A stretch of DNA of 34,523 nt from Psychrobacter sp. (GCF_030454045.1 NZ_JAKDJE010000030.1:1-34523); one strand, 5' to 3'. Positions 16,327-25,391 are shown, counted from the stretch's first letter. Notes: generated from the letters alone by a model not told the origin. Program-made: numbers and translations.

Positions 16327-16908
16327 TTACTTACTCTGGAACCAGCGATCCGCTTGGTTACGTGCATTGGCGATGTCTGAGCTTGATAAGTTCAATGCCA
16401 ACTGTCCAATCTTGCCGCGCGCTTTGTTACGGACTTTTTCGTCGAGCATGCCATCACGGGCAGCCAAGTCATACCACTTATAAGCATCGACCAGATTTTT
16501 TTGTTTTTCATCCAAGAGGGCAAGGGTATAGCTTGCACGGTTGTCGCCACGCATGGCCGCTTTTTCTAGCCAGTGACGGGCTTGTTGCAAGTTAGGCTGT
16601 ACGCCTTCACCGCGTAAGTACATGATTGCAAGGTTTAATTGCGCAGGAGCAACGCCCTGCTGAGCGGCTTTGGTGTACCACTGGATAGCTTGCTGGGTGT
16701 TTTGAGCGATACCTTCGCCTTTTTGCAAACGCTTGGCTAAATAAAATTGAGCATGGTCGTTGCCTTGAGCGGCACGGTTAGACAGCTCGCTCACAGGCAT
16801 CAGCTCAAAGCGTGACGTATCAAGCGGTACGTTGGATATTAACTCAGCATTGGCCAAACCAGCACAAGAAAATAAGGCAGTAAACAATGCGGCTTTTAAT
16901 AGTTTCAT
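16327..16908 (-). CDS. exported Sel1-repeat (TPR-like) protein
   Basis: The 193-residue protein has a classical signal peptide (MKLLKAALFTALFSCAGLANA, cleavage after Ala21). About three Sel1-like repeats follow between residues 45 and 155, with the repeated pattern A..G...A...L...Y..GEG......A..WY.KAA. The repeats suggest a periplasmic adaptor for protein-protein contacts. The C-terminus is short, polar and Asn/Arg-rich. Function and partners are unknown. It is a single-gene unit with its own terminator and a 400-bp upstream gap. Confidence 0.85.
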   Translation of the reverse strand: MKLLKAALFTALFSCAGLANAELISNVPLDTSRFELMPVSELSNRAAQGNDHAQFYLAKRLQKGEGIAQNTQQAIQWYTKAAQQGVAPAQLNLAIMYLRGEGVQPNLQQARHWLEKAAMRGDNRASYTLALLDEKQKNLVDAYKWYDLAARDGMLDEKVRNKARGKIGQLALNLSSSDIANARNQADRWFQSK

Positions 16909-17310
16909 AGCAGCTCCAAAATTAGGCAGTTAATACGCAAGAAAATTGTACCGCTAAACATTGTCTCGCTAAAGGCAGTTAGGCGGCGATAACAACTAGG
17001 CGAAATCTTGCGAGTGGCATTTACCTAATTATTAGCAATGGGGTTTGTCATTTTGGTGTTATCAAATTGGCCCAAGCTAATTAGACAAACGGTCGTAATA
17101 GTGGGTTGACTGACAACATTTTGCTAGCTTAACACCCAAACTTACGAAACTCAAATACTAATTACAAGATTTCATCGCTACCTGTACCTGATTGTCCTTA
17201 GTAAAATCATAGAGTTACTATAAAAAATAACCAGTTAATAATTTAGTAAGGTCAGAAGTCAAAGCGCAATGATCATCTTGCCGACTCATATATATATCAA
17301 ATAGTTGACG
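16909..17310. other. 402-bp intergenic region without recognised features
   Basis: I see no gene, RNA or strong hairpin here. It lies between the Sel1 gene start and the metW stop. It must hold the Sel1 promoter (minus strand). A metW terminator with a clear hairpin and T run is not evident. Confidence 0.4.
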
Positions 17311-17928
17311 TTATTTTGGATTTTTTTTGGTAACTCGGTAGATGGCAACATCTGCGAGTAGATTGGGTGCTTGTCTAATCAGAGCGGTCATCAGCGGTGT
17401 ATGTCCTTTATCAGAGTCACTGACCGCAAAGCGGTTGATAATGTGGATATCATGCTGCGTACATAGCTGTTCAAAGTCTTTAAACGTACATAAATGAATG
17501 TTTGGCGTGTTGTACCATTCATAAGGCAGTGCCTCAGACACCGGCATCAGACCCTTTAGTCCCAAATGAAGACGGTTTTGCCAATGGGCAAAGTTAGGAA
17601 AAGTGATGATCGCCTCACGAGCGACGCGTAGCATATCGAGCAGTAGGACATCAGGCGCTTTTACCGCTTGTAGCGCGCGCGCCATGACCACGGTATCAAA
17701 GCTGTTATCGGCAAAGCGTGCCAAGCCATCGTTTAGGTCTTGCTCAACAATCGATAAGCCGTTACCGATTGCTTCGTTGATTTTGTCCTCGTCAATCTCA
17801 AGCCCATATCCAGTGACGCCCAGTTTTTGCTGTAAGTGAGCGAGAAGCTCGCCATTACCGCAGCCCAAATCCAGTACATGTGCTTGCGGTGCAATCCAAC
17901 GCTCTGCTAATTGGTGATCCATTCTCAT
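17311..17928 (-). CDS. metW: methionine biosynthesis protein MetW
   Basis: This 205-residue SAM-dependent methyltransferase-fold protein has motif I HVLDLGCGNG at about residues 17-26. It shows the MetW-specific GL...GLSIVEQDLNDGLARF and the downstream FPNFAHWQNRLHLGLKG...LPYEWYNTPNIHLCT. MetW partners with MetX in many proteobacteria and is needed for, or stimulates, homoserine acylation. Its ATG overlaps the metX stop by 4 nt (ATGA), so translation is coupled. Confidence 0.95.
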   Translation of the reverse strand: MRMDHQLAERWIAPQAHVLDLGCGNGELLAHLQQKLGVTGYGLEIDEDKINEAIGNGLSIVEQDLNDGLARFADNSFDTVVMARALQAVKAPDVLLLDMLRVAREAIITFPNFAHWQNRLHLGLKGLMPVSEALPYEWYNTPNIHLCTFKDFEQLCTQHDIHIINRFAVSDSDKGHTPLMTALIRQAPNLLADVAIYRVTKKNPK

Positions 17929-19364
17929 GAGCGCTCTCCTGTGGCTGGGCGACTATGGGTAATAAATGGCGCTGTCAAAAATCCTCTAACAGCACCCATG
18001 TAGCGAGGAATATCAAATAAAAAAGAGTCATGTCCATGCGGCGCATCAATATTGATATAGCTGACTGGTTTACCAGTCGCCATGAGCGCGTCTACGATCT
18101 CCTGAGAGCGCTCTGGGGCAAAGCGCCAATCAGTGGTGAATGAGACAACTAAGTACTGGCACTGTGTATGAGCCAAGGCAGCTTTGAGTGCAGAAAGCTC
18201 ACGCTGACGCTCGTGGTGACTATCATGGTCAGTATCATCAATGGCCTTTAGCGTCTCTTCAAAATCCTCTTTGATCGCATTGACTGAAGCAGAGATTGAC
18301 GACTCAATAGGCGTCATTGATTCTGTCACGTCATCTGGTTGGGCTGATGAGTAGTCCCGCGTTGGATCAAAATAATCCAAGGCTTTGGTCATGAGCAGAT
18401 AAGTATTGGCATCAAAGTTCTCACTAAAGCGCTCGCCTTGATAACGTAGATAGCTCTCAACCTGAAACTCGACATCATAGCCGTACATGAACTTGCCCGA
18501 TTTTAAATCACGACCAAACTTGGCTTTCATCGCGTCATCAGTCAAATAAGTGATATGACCAACCATCCGTGCCAAGATGAGGCCGCGACGAGGGTAGGTA
18601 CCAGCTTGTATGTAGCGTCCATCCTTAAAATCAGGATCGGACAATATAGACTGACGGGCGACTTCGTTAAAGGCGATGTTCTGAGCAGACAGTTTCGGCG
18701 TACTGGCAATCACCACACAGCGTTTTAGCCTATCGGGATAGTCGACGGACCATTGCAGCGCTTGCATCCCGCCCATCGAACCACCGACGATGGCATGCCA
18801 GACATCGATGCCAAGACGATCTGAGAGCATGGCTTGGGTTTTTACCCAGTCTTTAATCGTGATAAGTGGGAAATCAGGGCCGTAGACTTGTGGCTCATTG
18901 CTGTTATTTGCCTTGCTATCGCTTGAATCGATACTGTCATCCGAACTAATGCTATCGGGATTAATAGTTGTTGGCCCTGTTGAGCCAAAACAGCTACCGA
19001 TGTTGTTGACACACACCACATAAAACTGATTGGTATCGATGGCTTTGTTGGGGCCAATCATATTGTCCCACCAGCCCGCTTTTTTGTCATCAACGCTATG
19101 AAAGCCAGCTGCATGATGGTTGCCCGATAACGCATGACAAATCAAAATCGCATTTGATTTATCACTATTGAGCGTGCCGTAAGTCTCTACCATCAAGTCA
19201 AACGAGGGCAGAGTACGGTTACATTCTAAGGTCAATGGCTCAGCAAAATGGAATTTTTGTGGCGTAACCACACCCACAGATCCAGCAGCAGTATTGGCTG
19301 AGCTGTTTACGTGAGTTTGAGAATTAGGGGACTGGTCACTGGTATTATCAGAGCGTGCGTTCAA
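17925..19364 (-). CDS. metX: homoserine O-acyltransferase (acetyl or succinyl)
   Basis: This alpha/beta-hydrolase enzyme activates homoserine for methionine synthesis. The nucleophile is Ser196 in GGSMGGMQALQW, with acid Asp412 (FTTDWRF) and catalytic His445 (APHGHDSFL). I chose TTG at 19362-19364 because GAGG sits 5 nt upstream; another TTG at 19385 is also open, and no ATG precedes the core. The 479 residues are about 100 more than usual: a 45-residue polar N-terminus, a Ser/Asp/Asn-rich insert near 136-160, and an acidic insert near 337-399. Whether the acyl donor is acetyl- or succinyl-CoA cannot be decided here. It forms an operon with metW. Confidence 0.94.
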   Translation of the reverse strand: MNARSDNTSDQSPNSQTHVNSSANTAAGSVGVVTPQKFHFAEPLTLECNRTLPSFDLMVETYGTLNSDKSNAILICHALSGNHHAAGFHSVDDKKAGWWDNMIGPNKAIDTNQFYVVCVNNIGSCFGSTGPTTINPDSISSDDSIDSSDSKANNSNEPQVYGPDFPLITIKDWVKTQAMLSDRLGIDVWHAIVGGSMGGMQALQWSVDYPDRLKRCVVIASTPKLSAQNIAFNEVARQSILSDPDFKDGRYIQAGTYPRRGLILARMVGHITYLTDDAMKAKFGRDLKSGKFMYGYDVEFQVESYLRYQGERFSENFDANTYLLMTKALDYFDPTRDYSSAQPDDVTESMTPIESSISASVNAIKEDFEETLKAIDDTDHDSHHERQRELSALKAALAHTQCQYLVVSFTTDWRFAPERSQEIVDALMATGKPVSYINIDAPHGHDSFLFDIPRYMGAVRGFLTAPFITHSRPATGERS

Positions 19365-19385
19365 AGCTACCTCGCAAGACAACAA

Positions 19386-19720
19386 TCATCAATAAAATAA
19401 GAGCAAAATAGGAAGGTGTTGACAGACTACTTTGCCTACACCGTTTTTATAAACTGGGCTTGCCTATTGTAGGGTGATGCGCGGAGGAGTACAACCGCCG
19501 AACCGCTCTTTTAAAGACGCTTTTATAGCATTATGTCGTAAAGGATAAACGATAAAAGATTGGCGACTGCGTATCAAATTGTACAAGTGCGCTTTTGCCA
19601 TGCGTTATGAAGGGATAAAATGCTACACTAATGCGGTGTTTGCACAAAGGTGTATGAGCAATCTGGTACCTTTATGATGACACGACTTCTAATAACTTAC
19701 TGCTGATAAATAGTGCTGCT
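19386..19720. promoter_or_regulatory. metX/hemH divergent intergenic region
   Basis: This 335-bp gap holds no gene. On the + strand TTGCCA followed about 15 nt later by TAAAAT, near 19595-19620, is a weak candidate hemH promoter. I see no SAM riboswitch-like structure and no clear operator for metX. Confidence 0.3.
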
Positions 19721-20740
19721 ATGAAACCTGAATTGCCTCCACGTATTTCTGTCCTGTTAGTCAACCTTGGTACGCCAGATGAGCCAACGGCACCTGCCGT
19801 ACGACGCTATCTCAAACAGTTTTTGTCAGATCCGCGAGTGATCGAGATTCCCAAGTTTTTGTGGGCCATTATCTTGAATTTGTTTGTCCTGCCAAGTCGT
19901 CCTAAGCGCGTGGCAAAGGCTTACGCCAGTATCTGGGAAGGGGATTCGCCGATTCGTAAAATATTAAAAAGCCAAGTTGAGCTATTAGAGCCGCGTTTGG
20001 CAAATAGCGTAGCGCCATTTCGCGTCTCTGTGCATCCTGCGATGAGCTATGGTAATCCTGGATTGCCTGATGTCATGGATGCGTTGCGCGGAGAAGGCGT
20101 GGACCACTTTGTTATCTTACCTTTGTTTCCGCAATACTCAGCCTCTTCAGGTGGTGCGGTATATGATGCGCTGACGAAGTGGACACTTAAGCAACGTAAC
20201 CTACCAAATTATACGATTGTCAAAGATTACTTTGCGCATCCACTATATATTCAGGCATTGGCTAACTCGATACGCCGCTTCCAAGAAAAGCATGGTAAGC
20301 CCGAAAAATTAATGTTTAGCTTTCACGGTATCCCGCAGCCTTATGCTGATAAAGGCGATCCGTATCCTAAGCGTTGCAAGTGTACCGCTGCGCAAGTGGC
20401 ACATGCACTTGGCCTAAAAGAAGACGAGTGGATTATTAGTTTTCAGTCGCGCTTTGGTAAGCAAGAGTGGGTAAAGCCGTATACCGATGTGGTACTCGAA
20501 GATTGGGGCAACTCTGGTGTACGCTCGGTACAAGTGATTAGTCCTGCATTCTCAGCGGATTGTCTTGAGACGCTAGAGGAACTTGCTATTGAGAACCGTG
20601 ATAATTTCCTTAACGCGGGCGGGCAAGAGTATCACTATATTCCTGCGCTAAACCTTGATGAGACACACATTGAATTGCTCGAAGCGTTGAGCTTGCCTCT
20701 TGTAAAAGGCTGGGCTGGCACACTTGATGGATGGGTATAA
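19721..20740 (+). CDS. hemH: ferrochelatase
   Basis: HemH inserts ferrous iron into protoporphyrin IX, the last step of haem synthesis, at the cytoplasmic membrane face. The 339-residue length is normal. Family blocks are intact: VLLVNLGTPDEPT at the N-terminus, PLFPQYSASSGGAVYDAL, MFSFHGIPQPYADKGDPY with His202, and SPAFSADCLETLEEL with Glu283, the metal and proton-handling pair. The C-terminus lacks the Cys motif of a [2Fe-2S]-binding type. It is monocistronic with a strong terminator. Confidence 0.97.
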   Translation: MKPELPPRISVLLVNLGTPDEPTAPAVRRYLKQFLSDPRVIEIPKFLWAIILNLFVLPSRPKRVAKAYASIWEGDSPIRKILKSQVELLEPRLANSVAPFRVSVHPAMSYGNPGLPDVMDALRGEGVDHFVILPLFPQYSASSGGAVYDALTKWTLKQRNLPNYTIVKDYFAHPLYIQALANSIRRFQEKHGKPEKLMFSFHGIPQPYADKGDPYPKRCKCTAAQVAHALGLKEDEWIISFQSRFGKQEWVKPYTDVVLEDWGNSGVRSVQVISPAFSADCLETLEELAIENRDNFLNAGGQEYHYIPALNLDETHIELLEALSLPLVKGWAGTLDGWV

Positions 20741-20783
20741 TCAGCTGAAAATATCTATTACTGTTAGTTAAATGATAAGCCAT

Positions 20784-20820
20784 AAAAAAGCACGCTTAAC
20801 GATATTAAGCGTGCTTTTTC
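20784..20820. terminator. bidirectional terminator
   Basis: A perfect 15-bp stem (AAAAAGCACGCTTAA at 20785-20799, its complement at 20805-20819) encloses a 5-nt loop. It is shared by hemH and the convergent small acidic gene. Confidence 0.93.
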
Positions 20821-20855
20821 GCTCTAAAGGGCTATGTCAACCGCAGTGCTAATTT

Positions 20856-21206
20856 CTAAAAATCGTCATCATTGCTACGTTCTGCAGCGTCTCTATCAGC
20901 GATATCTGCCGGATCTGGATAATCGTTGTCATCAAGATTGTCTTGCACCAAAATCTCATCGACACGTGATTCATCTATGTTTTGGCGATGCATAGGCGTT
21001 AGTCCTTGTGTGGCAGCACTACCGACTTCTGAGTTGTCAAAGCCTGCACTATTGTCGATGACATCATCGTTGTCGATTGTGTGTAGCATTGGGTTGTCTA
21101 AATCAACCAACTGGTTGTCTTGGTTATCGCTGCTGTCATTATTGTCGCGGCGATTGCCATCGATATGATCCATCTCTTCTGGTAATGGGTTCTTTGAGTT
21201 TTCCAT
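20856..21206 (-). CDS. small acidic Asp/Asn-rich protein of unknown function
   Basis: I place the start at ATG 21204-21206 because AAGGATC lies 6-7 nt upstream; the frame stays open to 21320, but that extension lacks such a site. The resulting 116-residue protein has no membrane segment or signal peptide. It is extremely rich in Asp, Asn and Glu (for example NRRDNNDSSDNQDNQ and the terminal ERSNDDDF), so it is probably disordered and strongly negatively charged. A short block, NPLPEEMDHIDGNRRDN, near the start looks more constrained. I do not recognise the family. It could be a soluble regulator or a basic-partner-binding protein, but nothing in the sequence decides this. Confidence 0.6.
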   Translation of the reverse strand: MENSKNPLPEEMDHIDGNRRDNNDSSDNQDNQLVDLDNPMLHTIDNDDVIDNSAGFDNSEVGSAATQGLTPMHRQNIDESRVDEILVQDNLDDNDYPDPADIADRDAAERSNDDDF

Positions 21207-21370
21207 AGTTGATCCTTTATTGTATTTATTAGAGAGAGTATCGCACCAACTGTTTATGATATTGTGCGTTGCGATGTTATTAATATGCCTATCAGTGTGT
21301 ACGCTTATGGCGTTTTTCACTAGTAGTAAGGTGTCACAGGATGTTCAAAAAATGTAAGGCGATTGCCAAA

Positions 21371-21402
21371 AAGTAAAACGGCCACTCATATGGAGCAGCC
21401 GC
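21371..21402 (-). terminator. terminator of the membrane-protein gene
   Basis: On the minus strand a 9-bp stem with two G-T pairs (positions 21379-21387 and 21393-21401) is followed by a T-rich tract. It lies about 70 bp past the stop codon at 21471. Confidence 0.6.
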
Positions 21403-21470
21403 TTGTCATTATAGGGTCGTTTATAGTTTTCTTATGATGTCAGTATAGAGAGAGCATGATAATGATTGTA

Positions 21471-21938
21471 CTAATGATTGACATGCTTGAGCTCATAATT
21501 GAACTTCTGTGCCAGACACGATTCATAATCAGCCAGCTTAAATCGCCATAGATAGGTCAAGGCAATCGCGTAAATCGCAGTTTCAGATAGCTCTTCGACA
21601 ATCTCCCCAAAGGTATGCGGGAACATAATGGCGTTCTCGCCCATATATTGAATGATTGCCAGCGCGGTAACGATGAGGTAGAGCGAGACTGGCACGTTCT
21701 TTAACACTGCCCATAGGTAGTGCCTCGAATAAGCTAATAGGCCAAGCGCGACGAGATAGATAACGGTCAGCACACTGTCTTCCCACCAATCATAAGATTG
21801 ATTTAAAAACGAGAAATCGCTCGGAACCAACAAATCTGGTAGATAGTTTAGCTCGCGACGAATGACGGTAAAAAATACAAGTACGGCTGCCAACCAAAAG
21901 GCCTGAATGTGCTTGATATGACTTTGTATCATGTACAA
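21471..21938 (-). CDS. small integral membrane protein, unrecognised (PsiE-like layout)
   Basis: The 155-residue protein has about four hydrophobic helices, at roughly 10-27, 55-75, 82-98 and 115-132. Charged signatures follow or precede the helices: SYDWWEDSVLTVIYL, and GEIVEELSETAIYAIALTYLWRF near the C-terminus. The size and four-helix plan resemble small PsiE-type membrane proteins, but I cannot assign the family with confidence. Two possible start codons lie together (residues 1 and 3). It is a single-gene unit with its own terminator, and no neighbour explains its role. Confidence 0.65.
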   Translation of the reverse strand: MYMIQSHIKHIQAFWLAAVLVFFTVIRRELNYLPDLLVPSDFSFLNQSYDWWEDSVLTVIYLVALGLLAYSRHYLWAVLKNVPVSLYLIVTALAIIQYMGENAIMFPHTFGEIVEELSETAIYAIALTYLWRFKLADYESCLAQKFNYELKHVNH

Positions 21939-22040
21939 CGCAGCAAACAGACAAATAGCAAGATCATACTAGGGATTTCAATAATGCCATCTGAACTCAA
22001 AATAACTAGCTCCTGCGTATCAAAAAAATGTGTCAAAAAC

Positions 22041-22065
22041 AAAAAAGTGAGCCCGTAGGCTCACT
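22041..22065 (-). terminator. polA terminator
   Basis: A perfect 8-bp stem (AGTGAGCC at 22046-22053, GGCTCACT at 22058-22065) has a CGTA loop. On the minus strand it is followed by six T residues. It lies about 190 bp after the polA stop, leaving a long 3' untranslated region. Confidence 0.8.
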
Positions 22066-22104
22066 CTAAACCGAAAAACATCTAACGAAATATGCATAAT
22101 TTAC

Positions 22105-22146
22105 TATGACGCTATTATAACCCAATATGGTAATAATAACGTCATA
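22105..22146. repeat. 14-bp near-perfect inverted repeat in the polA 3' region
   Basis: TATGACGCTATTAT (22105-22118) and ATAATAACGTCATA (22133-22146) pair along 14 positions with one exception, around a 14-nt loop. The exception becomes a G-U pair in minus-strand RNA, so the hairpin is best formed in the polA transcript. There is no T run, so it is not a typical terminator. Confidence 0.6.
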
Positions 22147-22255
22147 GAATATAACCAAGTAGTCATAAGTGGTTGTTTATATAGATAATACAGTGGGTTT
22201 CAAAACCCATCATATCTTTAAGCTCACTAGCGTTCTAAGTTGACCAAATCAATGA

Positions 22256-25234
22256 TTAATGCGCCTCATCCCAGTTTTGACCGCTATCAGTCTCAACTAG
22301 TAACGGTACAGCAAAGTCGACATGCCAGCCTTTATCTACCGCTGTTGTCCTCAAGACATCTTGCATGGCATCGGTAATCAATTGGCTAACCGCGTCTACT
22401 TTATCGGCATCCACTTCAAACACCAGTTCATCATGGACTTGCAGCAGCATTTTGGCTTGATCTTTCGGCAATACCTTATCAACGGCAATCATGGCAAGCT
22501 TAATCAAATCAGCAGCGGAACCCTGTAGAGGCGCGTTGATTGCGGCGCGCTCAGCGCCTTGCTTGACCATACGATTGCTATGATTGATATCAGGGGTATA
22601 GAGTTTACGGCCTAGTATCGTCTCGACATAGCCTTGCTCGTACGCGCTAGCACGGGTATTAATCATATAGTTTTTGACACCCGGATAGCGCTCAAAGTAC
22701 ATATCGATATAGTCTTGCGCCTCGCCGCGACTCATTTGTAGCTGCTTGGCAAGACCGAACGCACTCATACCGTATAGCAGACCAAAATTAATGGCCTTGG
22801 CATTACGGCGTTCAGTTGGGGTCACGTCTGCAACGTCCTTGCCAAGTACTTCGGCGGCAGTCGCAGCATGAATATCTAACCCTTCGTTAAAAGCATGCGT
22901 CAAGTGCTTATCACCTGAGAAATGCGCCATGAGACGTAGCTCGATCTGAGAGTAATCCGCGGCCAAGATGACGCGACCTTCTGGTGCGATAAAGGCTTGG
23001 CGAATCAGACGACCCGTCGCCGTACGAATCGGAATATTCTGTAAATTAGGATCGGTTGATGACAGACGACCAGTGCTGGTGAGTGCTTGATGATAACTGG
23101 TATGCACGCGATCCGTCTCGCTATCTGCAACATTGTCGAGCGCGTCGGTATAGGTGCTTTTGAGCTTAGATAACCCGCGATATTCTAAGGTAATATCGAC
23201 CAATGGGTGATCGATTTTTGATAGAACCGCTTCCCCAGTCGAGTATTGACCAGACTTGGTTTTTTTACCGCCCGGCACGCCAAGCTTTTCAAACAGCATC
23301 TCGCCAAGCTGCTTCGGTGAACCCAAGTTGAACTCTTCGCCAGCAACTTCATAAGCCCGTTTTTCTAGTGCGATAATCTCTTCATCAAAGCGTTTTGATA
23401 GCTCGTTTAAAAATGAGCGTTTGATGAGAATACCGTTTGCTTCCATCTGGCAAAGTATCTCTGCTGTTGGAATCTCTAACTCATGGAGCAATTTGGCATT
23501 ATTGGCATCGTTAGCCAACTCAACGCTGAATACGTCAAATAATTGATAGGTGATATCGGCATCTTCACACGCGTAGTCACTGGCGATATCGATAGCCACT
23601 TGGTCAAAGGTGACTTGTTTCGCCCCTTTGCCTGCCACATCTTCGAAACTGATAGTCTGCGTTTGTAGATAATGGCGCGCCAGATCGTCCATACCGTGGC
23701 GAGTGGCTGCCGCATTGATGACATAGCTTGCCAGCATGGTGTCCATTGCCCAGTTATTTGGCTGCTCATGTATGGCGCCGACTAAGTCAATATCATAGTG
23801 CGCAAGGATATGCGCATCATACTTTAGATGCTGACCGATTTTACCGATATTCGGATTCTCTAACACAGGCTTTAAGCGTGCTAATACCGTATCGCGTTCG
23901 AGTTGTTTCGCTGTCAGCTCATCACCTTCTAAGCTATGGATGAGCGGAATATAATAGGCCTCGTGAGCTTGTACGGCAAAAGATAAACCGACGATTTGCG
24001 CGTCACGCCAATGGACGCTAGTGGTTTCGGTATCAATGACGAAGTGCGGCGCTGCCTCTAAAGCTTCAATCAGACTATCAAATGCTGGCTCGTCGAGCAC
24101 AGTGTGCCACGCTTTATCTTGATGGTTACTGCCCGTCATATTATCAGTGTTGGTCGATTGCAGTGACTTGGCAATTTGTGCCTGTGACTCAGCGTCTGCT
24201 TGGCTGTCAGCGACACTTTGCGCGCCATTCGCAGGATGGTTTGGGTGATCGAGTGATGCTAGCTCATTTCTAAACTCAAGCTCGGTATATAGGGTGCGAA
24301 GCTCCTCTATATGCGCACAAGGATCGGTATTGATTTTGAGATCATTCCAGTCTTGGCCGATTTCGAGATTGGTGACGATGGTAGCGAGCTTTCTATTAAA
24401 AGGAATATCATCGGCATGCTCGATCAGACCTTTTGCACCGCGACCTTTGATAAAGCCAATGTGCTTGAGCATGTTGTCGATGTCACCATACTCAACCAAC
24501 AAGTCTTTGGCAGTTTTCTTACCGATACCTGGCACGCCTTTGATCCCATCAGAGCTGTCGCCCATGAGCGTTAAGAAATCAATCATTTGGTTTGGGTTAA
24601 TACCAAACTTATCGATTACCGCTGGTGTATCGGTGATTTTACCGGTGAAGCTATCTTCTAATATCACGCCGTCATTGACCAGCTGCATCATGTCTTTATC
24701 GCCCGTTGAGATGACCACATGATGACCCTGCTCAACAGCGCGGTAGGCGAGTGTACCGATGATATCATCGGCTTCTGCACCCTCAATACGTAACAGTGGG
24801 ATACCTAAAGCGCTGACCAAACGATGGATATAAGGGATTTGCTCTACCAATTCTATATCGATAGGCGGACGAGCTGCCTTATAGTCAGGCGACATATGAT
24901 GGCGAAAAGTCGGTGACTTGGTATCGAAGCAGACAGCCATGTGGGTCGGGTGATAACGACGCATGAGTTTGAGCAATGCGTTCAATGTGCCACGTATCGC
25001 ATTGGTGATTAGGCCCTGCGAGTTTTGCATGGTTTTTGGGAGGGCATGATACGTGCGGAACAAATAATAAGAGCCGTCAACTAAGATAAAGGGCGGCTGG
25101 TTTTTGTCTACATGACTGGTGTCCATCAGTGCCACATTTGGCATATCGTCAAAGTTTGGTAAGGCTTTAGGATCGATTGCCTGATGCGAGTTGTGGTCAC
25201 TGTCGGTTGTATGGTCGTTTATAGGATCAGTCAT
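22256..25234 (-). CDS. polA: DNA polymerase I
   Basis: PolA does Okazaki-fragment processing and repair synthesis. The 5'-3' exonuclease/FEN domain spans about residues 48-330 (FILVDGSYYLFRTYHALP, GAEADDIIGTLA, GDKDMMQLV, GVPGIGKKTA). The 3'-5' exonuclease has FVIDTETTS with Asp401 and Glu403, and DYACEDAD. The polymerase has DYSQIELRLMAHFSGD (Asp760), the O-helix RRNAKAINFGLLYGM (Phe817) and QVHDELVFEV (Asp935). Proofreading residues are therefore intact. I prefer ATG 25234; GTG 25243 is also open. The 992-residue length exceeds the E. coli enzyme because of a polar N-terminal extension of about 45 residues and a Gln/Ser/Asn-rich linker near 332-372. Confidence 0.97.
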   Translation of the reverse strand: MTDPINDHTTDSDHNSHQAIDPKALPNFDDMPNVALMDTSHVDKNQPPFILVDGSYYLFRTYHALPKTMQNSQGLITNAIRGTLNALLKLMRRYHPTHMAVCFDTKSPTFRHHMSPDYKAARPPIDIELVEQIPYIHRLVSALGIPLLRIEGAEADDIIGTLAYRAVEQGHHVVISTGDKDMMQLVNDGVILEDSFTGKITDTPAVIDKFGINPNQMIDFLTLMGDSSDGIKGVPGIGKKTAKDLLVEYGDIDNMLKHIGFIKGRGAKGLIEHADDIPFNRKLATIVTNLEIGQDWNDLKINTDPCAHIEELRTLYTELEFRNELASLDHPNHPANGAQSVADSQADAESQAQIAKSLQSTNTDNMTGSNHQDKAWHTVLDEPAFDSLIEALEAAPHFVIDTETTSVHWRDAQIVGLSFAVQAHEAYYIPLIHSLEGDELTAKQLERDTVLARLKPVLENPNIGKIGQHLKYDAHILAHYDIDLVGAIHEQPNNWAMDTMLASYVINAAATRHGMDDLARHYLQTQTISFEDVAGKGAKQVTFDQVAIDIASDYACEDADITYQLFDVFSVELANDANNAKLLHELEIPTAEILCQMEANGILIKRSFLNELSKRFDEEIIALEKRAYEVAGEEFNLGSPKQLGEMLFEKLGVPGGKKTKSGQYSTGEAVLSKIDHPLVDITLEYRGLSKLKSTYTDALDNVADSETDRVHTSYHQALTSTGRLSSTDPNLQNIPIRTATGRLIRQAFIAPEGRVILAADYSQIELRLMAHFSGDKHLTHAFNEGLDIHAATAAEVLGKDVADVTPTERRNAKAINFGLLYGMSAFGLAKQLQMSRGEAQDYIDMYFERYPGVKNYMINTRASAYEQGYVETILGRKLYTPDINHSNRMVKQGAERAAINAPLQGSAADLIKLAMIAVDKVLPKDQAKMLLQVHDELVFEVDADKVDAVSQLITDAMQDVLRTTAVDKGWHVDFAVPLLVETDSGQNWDEAH

Positions 25235-25361
25235 AGAGGTCACTTATCAGCTGTTAGATAAAAATATGCTCTTATTATAACGATAAAACTGGCGCGTGCC
25301 GAATTGCTTAACCGTTACGAGATGTTCTAGCGGTTTTATTTTTTCACCAAAATTTCAGACA

Positions 25362-25391
25362 AAAAAAGAACCCAGACCAGCTGAGTTCTTC
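25362..25391 (-). terminator. terminator of the Ohr gene
   Basis: AAGAACCCAG (25367-25376) pairs with CTGAGTTCTT (25382-25391) with one G-U pair in the minus-strand RNA. The minus strand continues into seven T residues. It lies 66 bp past the stop codon. Confidence 0.78.

Larger units (their letters stand above)
21939..22255. other. 317-bp region after polA containing two structured elements
   Basis: No gene is present. The region contains the polA terminator (22041-22065), a large 14-bp inverted repeat (22105-22146), and a small 6-bp hairpin (TGGGTT at 22194-22199, AACCCA at 22204-22209) just past the polA stop. The promoter of the small membrane-protein gene must lie at its left end. Confidence 0.5.

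Noticed and set aside
19386..19720. SAM riboswitch upstream of metX
   Set aside because: No paired-stem arrangement resembling a SAM-binding aptamer could be found by eye.
24294..24722. Plus-strand ORF of 142 codons within polA
   Set aside because: It is opposite the conserved FEN domain of PolA and shows no protein-like motifs.
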